Source: an uncultured Alphaproteobacteria bacterium (lineage in GTDB: Bacteria; Pseudomonadota; Alphaproteobacteria; UBA8366; GCA-2717185). Taken from it: DNA of 64,000 nt. The stretch spans positions 124,001-188,000 of the forward strand of contig CALSRA010000027.1 in NCBI GenBank assembly GCA_943788635.1. The letters run 5' to 3'. The translations under genes and the position numbers were made by a program. Shown here piece by piece: positions 30,221 through 38,530 of this stretch (its first letter is position 1; each line of letters opens with the position of its first letter). The notes beneath the pieces were generated by a model. It was given only the letters and a program-made list of their open reading frames with translations, ran no database searches and was not told where the DNA came from.

Positions 30221-31774
30221 GTGCAGATGGTCATAGATTTCATGTCGGGCAGAGCGACACATAGTGGCAGATATGTCGTATTTGGTGTGTTTGTCTGCCT
30301 GTATTTTTTCGTGGCCCTGGTGGTGTCGGATGGTCGCCAGGGTTGGGGCGATGACTTTGCATTTTACATCGCGCAAGCGCGGGCTATTGTCGAAAGCGGA
30401 TCGCTGACGGACCCGGACTATGTGTTTAACCCCGATGCACTGGGGTATAGCCCCCTGGCTTATCCTCCGGGGTTGCCCGTCATGCTGGCGGCCGGTTACG
30501 CCATGTTCGGTCTGGATATTCAGAGCCTGAAGGTTCTGGTGATCCTGTCTGCCTGCCTTGGTTTTATCGCAGTATATCTGCTGTTCAATCGCATGCATTC
30601 GCCTGGCATGGCGTTCGCTGTGGTGTTGATCTTCGCCCTGAATCCCTATGTCTGGTCATATCAGCAGTACATTTTGTCGGAATTTCCCTATATCATGGGA
30701 TCGTTTTGCGCCCTATATTTTGTGCACCTTGCATATGAGAAGGAGGCGCGCGCCCGACTGTTATGTTGCCTGATCGCCGGTGCGCTGATCTTTGCTGCGG
30801 TCATGACCCGAACGGTAGGGCTGACGTTATTGCTGGCCTGTATTACCTACGGAATCCTGAATTTCAGCAGCCGACCGAAACGAAACGCGTCGTTGCTCAT
30901 TGTTGCCACTTTCTGCCTGCTGTATCTGCTCTTTGATATTTCAACGGAATATGCGACGCATGACGAAGACGTCGTCTGGTTATGCGCTTCCTGCCTGCCG
31001 ATGAATCTTTATTTCTATTATCAGGGACTGATCGATTTTCTGTCAGCAGGCGGGGCGCTCCCCGGGGTTGGCATGTACCGCGATGTTATCTGTATCAGCG
31101 GCATACTCCTCACATTGTCGGGCCTTGGGCTTGTCGTCCGCCGCGCATATCAGAAACGTCTGCACACCGAGCCTGTTTGGCAGCGGTTCCTGGCATCGTT
31201 TTCGCCGGTAGATATTTATTTTTGTGGCACGATACTGCTGATTTTTCTGTTGCCGGTACATTCCGCACCCCGGTTTCTTCTGCCGCTCCTGCCCATTGCG
31301 CTTTTTTACATTCTGGTTTCTCTTCTTAAGGTCGCATCTGGCACAAGGGGGCGGGAATGGGCGTTGAGTGGTGCTGCAATGGGATTTCTCTGCCTTTACG
31401 CTGCGGTTTACGCCACCTATTTGGTTTCCCCGGATCGTCAACAATCCGAAGCTTCCGTTACGTCGCCGGATGCTCAGGCGTTGTTTGAATTCATTACGAA
31501 TAATATTGAGGATACCGACCTCATTATCGCGCCGAAACCGAGGGCACTGGTGCTGTTTACGCGTCGACGCGCAACGGTTTTCGATGGGAATGTCGGCCCG
31601 GAAAACCTGATGGCAGATATTGAAGAACGCGGTGTGACCCATCTTGTGTTTGGGAAAACGAAGCGCGGTGGCATGTATGCATCGGACTGGATTCTGACTC
31701 ATCCGGTGATCGCCACCAACTTCGTCACGGTATTCGAAAACGCGCAATTCCGAGTGTTGGAAACAGCGCGATAA
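30221..31774 (+). CDS. GT39-like integral membrane glycosyltransferase
   Basis: 517 residues with about 11 hydrophobic segments. The N-terminal periplasmic loop has DDFAFYIAQARAIVES, with the acidic pair typical of the dolichyl-phosphate-mannose protein mannosyltransferase/ArnT fold, followed by PDALGYSPLAYPPGLPVMLA. The C-terminal soluble domain (about 430-517) is short. It likely transfers a sugar from a polyprenyl-phosphate donor on the outer face of the membrane. The lipid-linked sugar cluster at 2.6-5.8 kb could supply such donors (inference). GTG 30221 has AAGG 7 nt upstream; ATG 30227 or 30242 are alternatives. Confidence 0.8.
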   Translation: MQMVIDFMSGRATHSGRYVVFGVFVCLYFFVALVVSDGRQGWGDDFAFYIAQARAIVESGSLTDPDYVFNPDALGYSPLAYPPGLPVMLAAGYAMFGLDIQSLKVLVILSACLGFIAVYLLFNRMHSPGMAFAVVLIFALNPYVWSYQQYILSEFPYIMGSFCALYFVHLAYEKEARARLLCCLIAGALIFAAVMTRTVGLTLLLACITYGILNFSSRPKRNASLLIVATFCLLYLLFDISTEYATHDEDVVWLCASCLPMNLYFYYQGLIDFLSAGGALPGVGMYRDVICISGILLTLSGLGLVVRRAYQKRLHTEPVWQRFLASFSPVDIYFCGTILLIFLLPVHSAPRFLLPLLPIALFYILVSLLKVASGTRGREWALSGAAMGFLCLYAAVYATYLVSPDRQQSEASVTSPDAQALFEFITNNIEDTDLIIAPKPRALVLFTRRRATVFDGNVGPENLMADIEERGVTHLVFGKTKRGGMYASDWILTHPVIATNFVTVFENAQFRVLETAR

Positions 31775-31802
31775 ACCTCGCTCTACTGCGGGCTTTTATG
31801 AG

Positions 31803-33101
31803 TCATCCAAGCGCGCAGGTCCGGAAGCCGGCCAGCACATCCCGACGGTCCGGACCGAAATAATTACGGTAAGTGGAATCGATCACGCGGGACCGGGTTG
31901 CCCAGGCGCCGCCGCGCAGGACCATCGTGTCGTCGAACAGGGGTTCGGAATATTCCTTGTAATCATCGGGGGAAAACCCGGGATAGGGGCCAAAGGTCGT
32001 GTCGGTCCATTCCCACACGTTGCCGATCATCTGGCGCAGCCCGTGGATGCTGTCGCCCGCCGCGCGCGCCGCGACGTCGATCACGCCCAATGCGCGGCCG
32101 TCCAGGTTGGCGCGGGTGATGTCCGGCTCGGTCTCGCCCCAGGGATAGGCGCGTTTGTTGTCTTCGCCTGCCGGGCCCGCGGTTGCCGCGCATTCCCATT
32201 CGGCCTCGCTTGGCAGGCGGCGTCCCGCCCATCGGCACCAGGCCTGTGCTTCGTGCCAGCAGACATGGATGACCGGTTGGTTTGGCGGCAGCGAAACCGT
32301 TTTGTCGAAGCGGCGCAGGGTCCAGCCGCCGGCGCCATCGGGCTGCCAGTAGACCGGGTGCGTGGCGTTGGCTTTCTGCCGCCATTGCCAGCCGTCGTCG
32401 TCCCAGAATTCATGCCGGTGGTAGCCGCCGGCCTCGACGAAGGCGGCAAATTCCGAATTGGTCACCGGCGCGCGGGCCATGCGGAACGGGGCGACCGTCA
32501 CGGGATGCGCCCATTTTTCATTGTCGAAGACGAAGGGCGCGCCTTCTGGACTGCCGAGCATCAGCGTGCCGCCGGGAATATCCGCGTCGCCCGGCAATGG
32601 CCCGGCAGTATCATCTTCAGCCAAAGCCAGCGCATTGGCGAAGACCGGCGTGGAATAGGCAAGTGTCTGCCGCGCCCAGGTATAGGCCTCGGTATGCATG
32701 TCCTCGTGGAAGGTGGTGAACTGGTACAGGTAGCTGTCCTGCTCACTTGCTTCGCCCGTGCCAAGCCGGTCCAGCAGCGCATTCTGGACGCGGGCCATGT
32801 AGTCCAGCGTGTCGGCCATCGAATACAGCGGCAGGTCCCAGCGCTGATGATGCTGGATGCCGATTGAATCGTAAAGCTGGTCGCCGCGCGCCAGCAGGGG
32901 TTCGTGACCGTAGCGGCGGCGCAGGATGAAATATTCGTGGAACCAGGCGACATGCCCGATTTCCCAGTGCAGCGGGTTGACGATGGGCATCTGCGGCCCG
33001 ATAAGTTGGGTCTCGCAGAGTCCGTTCAGGAGTTCGAGGCTGCGTGACCGTGCGTCGCGCATGATATCCTGAAGACGGATGGTGGATACGGGATGGGTCA
33101 T
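31803..33101 (-). CDS. senA: EgtB-like selenoneine synthase (SenA type)
   Basis: 432 residues. N-terminal DinB-like domain with three His matching the EgtB iron triad: His50 (HWEIGHVAWFHEYF), His132 and His136 (FHEDMHTEA). C-terminal formylglycine-generating-enzyme-like domain (about 165-430): GGTLMLGSPEG, RAPVTNSEFAAFVEAGGY, RLPSEAEWECAA, GNVWEWTDTTFGPYPGF and RGGAWATRSR. EgtB links hercynine to gamma-Glu-Cys or Cys; the SenA branch uses a selenosugar. The assignment to SenA rather than EgtB rests on adjacency to a TIGR04348 glycosyltransferase and SelD, the combination described for selenoneine synthesis. ATG 33101 has CAGG upstream. Its first base is also the first base of senB. Confidence 0.85.
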   Translation of the reverse strand: MTHPVSTIRLQDIMRDARSRSLELLNGLCETQLIGPQMPIVNPLHWEIGHVAWFHEYFILRRRYGHEPLLARGDQLYDSIGIQHHQRWDLPLYSMADTLDYMARVQNALLDRLGTGEASEQDSYLYQFTTFHEDMHTEAYTWARQTLAYSTPVFANALALAEDDTAGPLPGDADIPGGTLMLGSPEGAPFVFDNEKWAHPVTVAPFRMARAPVTNSEFAAFVEAGGYHRHEFWDDDGWQWRQKANATHPVYWQPDGAGGWTLRRFDKTVSLPPNQPVIHVCWHEAQAWCRWAGRRLPSEAEWECAATAGPAGEDNKRAYPWGETEPDITRANLDGRALGVIDVAARAAGDSIHGLRQMIGNVWEWTDTTFGPYPGFSPDDYKEYSEPLFDDTMVLRGGAWATRSRVIDSTYRNYFGPDRRDVLAGFRTCALG

Positions 33102-34090
33102 TGACGCGCCTGCACGAAACTCATGGATGCCGGATTGTTCTTATAACGCCGGCGGCGCGGCGGTCCAAATCCGGAAACCGCAAGACCGCCAATCGCTGGG
33201 CGCGGATTCTGCGCGGTATTGGCCATCATGTACATGTTGCTGAAGAATATGATGCCGAGGATGCCGATCTGATGGTGGCGCTGCATGCCTGGCGCAGCGC
33301 TGAATCGATTGTTGCCTTCCGGGCGAAATTTCCCGGCCGCCCCGTCATTGTCGCGCTGACCGGCACCGATATCTACGCCTTCCAGTACAGCCACCCCGAA
33401 ACAACGCTGGAATCGATGCGGGTGGCGGACGGGCTGGTCTGCCTGCATGACCGGGTGGCGATGGATATCCCGGTGGAGTTCGGCGCCAAGCTGACCGCGA
33501 TCCCGCAATCCGCCCCGCCCTTGCCCGGGCCGCGTGTGCCCGCGAAACAGCATTTTGACGTTTGCGTGGTCGGCCATCTGCGGGCTGAGAAGGATTCGCT
33601 GCGCGCGGCTTATGCGGTGCGGGACCTGCCGCCGCAATCGCGGCTGCGGGTGATCCATCTGGGCAAGGCGTATAACGCGGAATGGGCGGAAATGGCGCAG
33701 GACGAGATGGCCCGAAATCCGCGCTATATCTGGCATGGCGAGGTGCCGGGCTGGCGCGTGCGCCGCGAATACGGGCACACGCATGCGGTGGTGATGAGTT
33801 CGATCATGGAAGGCGGCGCGAATGTGGTGTCGGAAGCCATTGTGGCGGGGGTGCCGGTGCTGGCGTCCGATATTTCGGGGAATATCGGCATGCTGGGTGA
33901 AGACTATCCGGGTTATTACAAATGTGAGGATACGGACGCCTTGCGGGCGCTGCTGATCCGCGCGGAATCGGAACCGGCATTCCTCGAAGACCTGACGCGA
34001 CGCTGCAAGGCGCTGGCCCCGCACTATACGCTCGAGGTTGAGGCGGCAGGCTGGCGCGATGTGATCGCGCGCGTTACAGCAACAGCGTAA
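33101..34090 (+). CDS. senB: Selenosugar synthase (SenB type, TIGR04348 glycosyltransferase)
   Basis: 329 residues. Family hallmarks: NRKTANRWARILRGIGH near the N-terminus, VALHAWRSAESI, IVALTGTDIYAF, VADGLVCLHD, and in the C-domain VVGHLRAEKDSLRAAYAVR and MEGGANVVSEAIVAGVPVLAS, a GT-B fold. SenB is known to form a selenosugar from a UDP-sugar and selenophosphate, the selenium donor for SenA. The only in-frame start is TTG 33101; no ATG or GTG exists upstream before a stop, and similarity begins by residue 11. It lies on the opposite strand to senA and selD. Its last 17 nt overlap the selD 3' end. Confidence 0.88.
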   Translation: MTRLHETHGCRIVLITPAARRSKSGNRKTANRWARILRGIGHHVHVAEEYDAEDADLMVALHAWRSAESIVAFRAKFPGRPVIVALTGTDIYAFQYSHPETTLESMRVADGLVCLHDRVAMDIPVEFGAKLTAIPQSAPPLPGPRVPAKQHFDVCVVGHLRAEKDSLRAAYAVRDLPPQSRLRVIHLGKAYNAEWAEMAQDEMARNPRYIWHGEVPGWRVRREYGHTHAVVMSSIMEGGANVVSEAIVAGVPVLASDISGNIGMLGEDYPGYYKCEDTDALRALLIRAESEPAFLEDLTRRCKALAPHYTLEVEAAGWRDVIARVTATA

Positions 34091-36341
34091 CCGGTTCCAG
34101 GGCGTCGCCTTCGGGCGTGATCGTGCCGATGATCGCCGTGCGCTCGTAACCCAGATTTTTCAGTTCTTCGACGCAGGCTTCCGCCTGATCTGCCGGTACG
34201 CTGGCCAGCAACCCGCCGGCGGTCTGCGGATCGAACAGCAGCGGGTAGCGCGGGTCCTTGCCGACCTTGTCGAGATCCTTGATGGCGCGGCGCAGGCGCA
34301 CGTTCTGTGGCTGCAGCGAGCTGACGATCCCTGCTTTCACGGTGTCCAGGGCGCCATCCATCATCGGGATGGCGTTCAGGTCGAGTTCGACATCGACGCC
34401 GGACGGCTTGGTCATTTCCACAAGGTGGCCCAGAAGGCCAAAGCCGGTGACGTCGGTGCAGGCGGTGGCGCCGTGCCGGAACAGGGATTCCGCCCCGGCC
34501 CGGTTCGATTTCAGCATCGATTCCAGCGCCGCCGCGATCCAGCGACCCTTTGCCTTCAGCCGCATATCGGCGGCGAACAGCGTGCCGGTGCCGATTGCCT
34601 TGGTAACGATCAGTTTGTCGCCGACGTTCATGCCGCCCTTGCGCATGATCTTGTCGCGTTCGACCAGCCCGTTGACCGCGAAACCGAGCGACAGCTCCGC
34701 CCCCTCACTGGTATGACCGCCGACCAGCGCGCAATTGGCGTCTTTCAGCACCAGCATCGCGCCGCTCATCATCTGGGTCAGGTCGTCCTCGACCTTGGCC
34801 TCTATTCCGTAGGGCAGGGTGGCGATGGCCAGCGCGGTTGTCGGGTCGCCGCCCATCGCAAAGATATCGCCGAGGCTGTGATTGGCCGAAATCTGGCCGA
34901 AGGTATAGGGGTCATCGATCATCGCGCGGAAGGAATCGACCGTATGGACCACGACCTTTTCGGCACCGACATCGACCACCGCCGCATCGTCCGGCGCATG
35001 CAGTCCGATCAGCACCTCTGGCCGGTCGACCGGCTCCAGCAGGCTCAGCGCCCGGGTCAGCACCGTCGCGCCAACCTTCGCACCACAGCCGCCGCAGCGC
35101 ATGGCGATGGCGGAAATTTCCTTGATCGTGGCCGCATCGGCGATGCCACTGGCGATATTGACCTTCTCGTCGGTCTTCATCTCCGGCAGTTCGTTGTACT
35201 TGCGCATGAAGCGCCGGTCGATCCAGTCCTTCCAGCGCCATAACAGCTTGCCTTCGCGGGCCCAGTTACCGCGCGAGGCGACGGCGTATTTGTTGCCTGT
35301 GCTGATCAGGCCGAGGAAATCCTTCTGCGGGGTGAAGGGTTTCAACCGTCGGCTTTGCAGGCGGCGGCGCAGGTTCTCGGTCAGTGGTGCTCCCTGGCGC
35401 ACGGCAAAGACACCGGATTTCGGGCGTGGGTGGTTCAGAACCGCCGCGATGTCGCCGGCGGCGAAAATATCGGGATGTGAGGTCGATTGCAGGAAATCGT
35501 TGACCGCGACAAAGCCGTTCTCATCCACATCCAGCCCGGATTCCTTCAGCCAGGGTGCGGCCCCGGCGGAAGTCACCCACAGGATTTCATCGAGCTCGAA
35601 GCTTGAACCATCATCGCAATGCAGTCGGCCCGGTTCGACGTTGGAAACCGCGTGACCGGTATGGACGACGACACCGCGCTCCGCCAGAACCCGCGCGAAG
35701 ATGGCGCTGACCTTCTCGTTATGGGTATGCAGCACCGCATTCTGGTTGGTGAACAGATGGAATTCCAGATGGTCCGCTGTGCGGCCCTGTTGTTGCAACA
35801 TGGTTTGCAGCCGGTACTGGACCGACAGCAGCAGTTCCACCCCGCCGGCGCCGCCGCCGACCACGCCGATCCGCGCGGGTTCGGTTCGGTTCAGCATGCG
35901 GTCGCGCATGGCTTCCCAATGGGCGAAAAAGCGGGCGATGGGTTTTACGGGGACTGAATTTTCCGTGGCGCCGGATACAAGATGCGTTGCCGGTGCAGAG
36001 CCGATATTGACGCTCAGCAGGTCATAGGGGACCGGCGGGCGGTTGTCGCACAGCACCCGTTTGTTGACCGTATCGATGCGGGTGACGTCGCTGTGATAGA
36101 AGCGTGCATGGGCGAATTGCGATAGTGGACCCAGGTCGATATGCGCGTCGTCATAGCTGTAATGCCCGGCGATCATGCCCGGCAGCATGCCGGAATAGGG
36201 TGTGTGCACGTCCCGGCAGATCACGGTCAGTCGCACGCCTGGCAAGGGTTTCATGCCGAATTTTCGCAAGACGGACACATGGCTGTGCCCGCCGCCGACG
36301 AGGACGAGGTCTTTTACGATCGGGGTGCCGGAATCCATCAT
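34074..36341 (-). CDS. selD: Selenophosphate synthetase fused to FAD/NAD(P) oxidoreductase (SenC role)
   Basis: 755 residues. N-terminal half is an NDH-2-like oxidoreductase: DLVLVGGGHSHVSVLRKFG, second Rossmann IGVVGGGAGGVELLLSV and HPDIFAAGDIAAVLN. C-terminal half from about 410 is SelD: MRCGGCGAKVG with Cys416, Cys419 and Lys422 (Cys419/Lys422 aligning with the catalytic Cys17/Lys20 of E. coli), HAPDDAAVV, GDIFAMGGDPTTALA, ALVGGHTSEGAELSLGF, DVTGFGLLGHL and DPQTAGGLL. It makes selenophosphate from selenide and ATP; the fused domain may reduce a selenium precursor (inference). Cys is used, not Sec. It starts 19 nt after the permease gene on the same strand, so it is probably the last gene of the transporter operon. 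Confidence 0.95.
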   Translation of the reverse strand: MMDSGTPIVKDLVLVGGGHSHVSVLRKFGMKPLPGVRLTVICRDVHTPYSGMLPGMIAGHYSYDDAHIDLGPLSQFAHARFYHSDVTRIDTVNKRVLCDNRPPVPYDLLSVNIGSAPATHLVSGATENSVPVKPIARFFAHWEAMRDRMLNRTEPARIGVVGGGAGGVELLLSVQYRLQTMLQQQGRTADHLEFHLFTNQNAVLHTHNEKVSAIFARVLAERGVVVHTGHAVSNVEPGRLHCDDGSSFELDEILWVTSAGAAPWLKESGLDVDENGFVAVNDFLQSTSHPDIFAAGDIAAVLNHPRPKSGVFAVRQGAPLTENLRRRLQSRRLKPFTPQKDFLGLISTGNKYAVASRGNWAREGKLLWRWKDWIDRRFMRKYNELPEMKTDEKVNIASGIADAATIKEISAIAMRCGGCGAKVGATVLTRALSLLEPVDRPEVLIGLHAPDDAAVVDVGAEKVVVHTVDSFRAMIDDPYTFGQISANHSLGDIFAMGGDPTTALAIATLPYGIEAKVEDDLTQMMSGAMLVLKDANCALVGGHTSEGAELSLGFAVNGLVERDKIMRKGGMNVGDKLIVTKAIGTGTLFAADMRLKAKGRWIAAALESMLKSNRAGAESLFRHGATACTDVTGFGLLGHLVEMTKPSGVDVELDLNAIPMMDGALDTVKAGIVSSLQPQNVRLRRAIKDLDKVGKDPRYPLLFDPQTAGGLLASVPADQAEACVEELKNLGYERTAIIGTITPEGDALEPVTLLL

Positions 36342-36360
36342 GCCCTTTTATCCGTAAATT

Positions 36361-37881
36361 TCATTCGTGGTCCAATGTGGTCTTTAACCGCAGCCGCGCG
36401 CGGATCATCCGTGACAGTGTGTCCACCGCGATGTTCAGCAGCGCGGTGATCAGGATGAGCAACAGGGCCCGATCATAGCGGATATCGGCGAAAGCGCTGT
36501 CGACGAAAAATCCCAGTGTCGGTATCCCCAGAATGCCGAGGATCGCGGTTTCCCGCAAAATCACTTCCCAGCGGTAGAACAAGAAGGCGAGAAACTGCGG
36601 GTAAACGCGCGGCAGGGCCTCCCAGAAATACAGGTTCAACCCTTTGGCGCTGTCTGCCCGCAGGGGCAGGGTTTCGGTATGGCGGCCGATCAGGTGGCCG
36701 ATGATCGCCGCGTTGTGCAGCGACAGCGCGACGATGGCCGGCGCCATGGACGGTCCCCAGAGCTGCAGGAAGACATAGGCGAGGATGTATTCCGGCGTGG
36801 AGCGCAGCACGACGAGGAAGACATGTCCGGCGGTGCGTCCCTTCGGGCCGAAAAATTTTGGCGATATCAGCGGGAAGAAGATCAATGTGCCGATCCCCGC
36901 CCCGACCAGCGCGATCATGGTCAGCACGAGCGTGTTGGCGATACCGGGCAGGGCCTGCGTCGTGAACAGTTCGGTGAGCCAATGCCAGAATGCCGTCAGC
37001 GCTGCGGTATCGATTGTCTCGGCCGTGCGCAGCGGATGCGGGACAATATCGCTGGTCAGGAAGCGGATGATGTTGTCGAGCGAGAAGCCCGCGCTGGACG
37101 GCAGCGCGAACAGCGCGCCGATCAGGTAGAGCGGCAGCAACTTGCGATGCATCCAGCGGCGCAGGGTCGCGATGATGATGTAGAACAGGATCAGCAGCGC
37201 CGAGACTTCGGAGTAGTGCCCCTGCCGGAAGGCGGATTCGAGATGATAGCCCAGGGTCGGCAGGCCGACAAAGCCCAATACCGCACTGGAACGCAGTCCG
37301 CATTCCAGCCGGTACAGTGAATAATTCTTGAAATGGGCGAAGGCTTCGGGAAGCCGGGCGAACAGGAATGTGGAAATGTTGCCGGTACCGGCCGGAATCA
37401 CCCGCAGCGGGGATTGATCCGCCTCTTCCATGATCTCCGAATAGACCTTGGCGATGATGCCGGAATAGGGAATGGCGATGGCCAGCACGCCGGTCAGTGG
37501 CGACAACCCGAATATCTGCAGGAAGATCAGCGCCCAGAACAACTCATGGATCGCCCGGATGAAGGCGCAGCCGACGCGAACGACGCGGTAGTGGAAGGCA
37601 AGCGCCAGCATGAAGCCGAAGACATTGGCCAGTGCCACTCCGACCAGCGCGAAGGCAAGGGTCATCAGGATGGCTTCGAACAGGGATTCCGTCGCCGTGA
37701 AATCCGGGGTGACGACGCCCAGCGCCATGCGGCCGAATTCGGTCCACGGATCGGAGGTACTGATTTCGATGTCGGCGACGAACAGCAATACGACGGCGAG
37801 GGCGAGGAAGCCCAGACTTGTCCGTGCCATTGGCGAGGCGCCGCCCCGCTCTATGGCGCGATCAACCGCGGTAGAGGTCAT
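36361..37881 (-). CDS. PhnE-like ABC permease, two permease domains fused (putative selenium uptake)
   Basis: 506 residues, about twice the length of one PhnE. Each half has the cytoplasmic EAA-type loop: LPEAFAHFKNYSLYRLECGLRSS... reads as LPEAFAHFKNYSLYR then VLGFVGLPTLGYHLESAF in the first, LPRVYPQFLAFLFYRWE then ILGIPTLGFFVDSAF in the second. About ten membrane segments in total. A fused dimer would form the whole channel with the ATPase encoded upstream. It overlaps the end of the ATPase gene by 20 nt and is followed by selD. Although it is close to phosphonate permeases, the selD context supports selenate or selenite transport; phosphonate remains possible. Confidence 0.85.
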   Translation of the reverse strand: MTSTAVDRAIERGGASPMARTSLGFLALAVVLLFVADIEISTSDPWTEFGRMALGVVTPDFTATESLFEAILMTLAFALVGVALANVFGFMLALAFHYRVVRVGCAFIRAIHELFWALIFLQIFGLSPLTGVLAIAIPYSGIIAKVYSEIMEEADQSPLRVIPAGTGNISTFLFARLPEAFAHFKNYSLYRLECGLRSSAVLGFVGLPTLGYHLESAFRQGHYSEVSALLILFYIIIATLRRWMHRKLLPLYLIGALFALPSSAGFSLDNIIRFLTSDIVPHPLRTAETIDTAALTAFWHWLTELFTTQALPGIANTLVLTMIALVGAGIGTLIFFPLISPKFFGPKGRTAGHVFLVVLRSTPEYILAYVFLQLWGPSMAPAIVALSLHNAAIIGHLIGRHTETLPLRADSAKGLNLYFWEALPRVYPQFLAFLFYRWEVILRETAILGILGIPTLGFFVDSAFADIRYDRALLLILITALLNIAVDTLSRMIRARLRLKTTLDHE

Positions 37882-38530
37882 CGAGATCGGACGGGGTCAT
37901 TCCCGCCGTCGGCTGGTCCAGGACGATCCGCCCGCCGCGCAATCCGATAATTCGGTCGGTGTATTCGATCGCCAGCGCGGTGTCGTGCATGGCAATGATG
38001 ACGGTTGGACAGCAATCGTTGATTGCCTGCAGGACGATGCGCGACTGGTGATCATCCACGGCTGAAACGGGTTCGTCGCCAATCAGGACCTTGGCGCCCT
38101 GATGCAGCGCGCGGGCGACGGCGGTGCGTTGTTGCTGCCCGCCGGATAACTGGCCCACGGGCGCGAAAAGTTTTTCGCCGATGCCCAGACGTTCTGCCAT
38201 CGCGCGTACGGGCGTAACCTCCTTCGCCATCGGGCGGATCAGATTGACGAGGTTGTACCAGGCGGAATGGCGGTTCAGCCGGCCCATATAAATATTGTGA
38301 AAGACGGACAGCACCCGCACGAGGCCGAGTTCCTGCGGTAGCAGGGCGGCCTCGGCGGCGCGCTGTTCGTAAAGCAGCTTCAGCAGCGTCGATTTTCCAG
38401 CGCCGCTGCGGCCGACCAGCGCGACGCGTTCGCCCTCGGCGATATGTAACGAGATATCGCTGAGGACGGCGCGCCCGTCGTAACGGGCGCTCGCCTCGCG
38501 CAGGTCAAACAGTGCTGTAGGCTGGGTCAG
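37862..38530 (-). CDS. PhnC-like ABC ATPase, apparent CTG start
   Basis: 222 residues if started at CTG 38530, which overlaps the stop of the binding-protein gene (CTGA). Walker A GRSGAGKST (about 40-48), Q-loop region LLPQELGLVRVLSVFHNIYMG, signature LSGGQQQR, Walker B VLIGDEPVSAVD, and H-loop IIAMHD. No ATG, GTG or TTG exists in frame upstream of Walker A; the first is GTG 38320, which would delete the P-loop. Either CTG is used or the start codon is misread. It energises the fused permease. Slightly shorter than PhnC (about 250). Confidence 0.85.
   Translation of the reverse strand: MTQPTALFDLREASARYDGRAVLSDISLHIAEGERVALVGRSGAGKSTLLKLLYEQRAAEAALLPQELGLVRVLSVFHNIYMGRLNRHSAWYNLVNLIRPMAKEVTPVRAMAERLGIGEKLFAPVGQLSGGQQQRTAVARALHQGAKVLIGDEPVSAVDDHQSRIVLQAINDCCPTVIIAMHDTALAIEYTDRIIGLRGGRIVLDQPTAGMTPSDLDDLYRG

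Noticed and set aside
31043-31747. Minus-strand open frame of 234 codons
   Set aside because: Antisense of the GT39-like gene; no similarity recognised.
31803-33101. Plain ergothioneine EgtB
   Set aside because: No egtD or other egt gene adjoins, whereas senB and selD do. Dual use cannot be ruled out.
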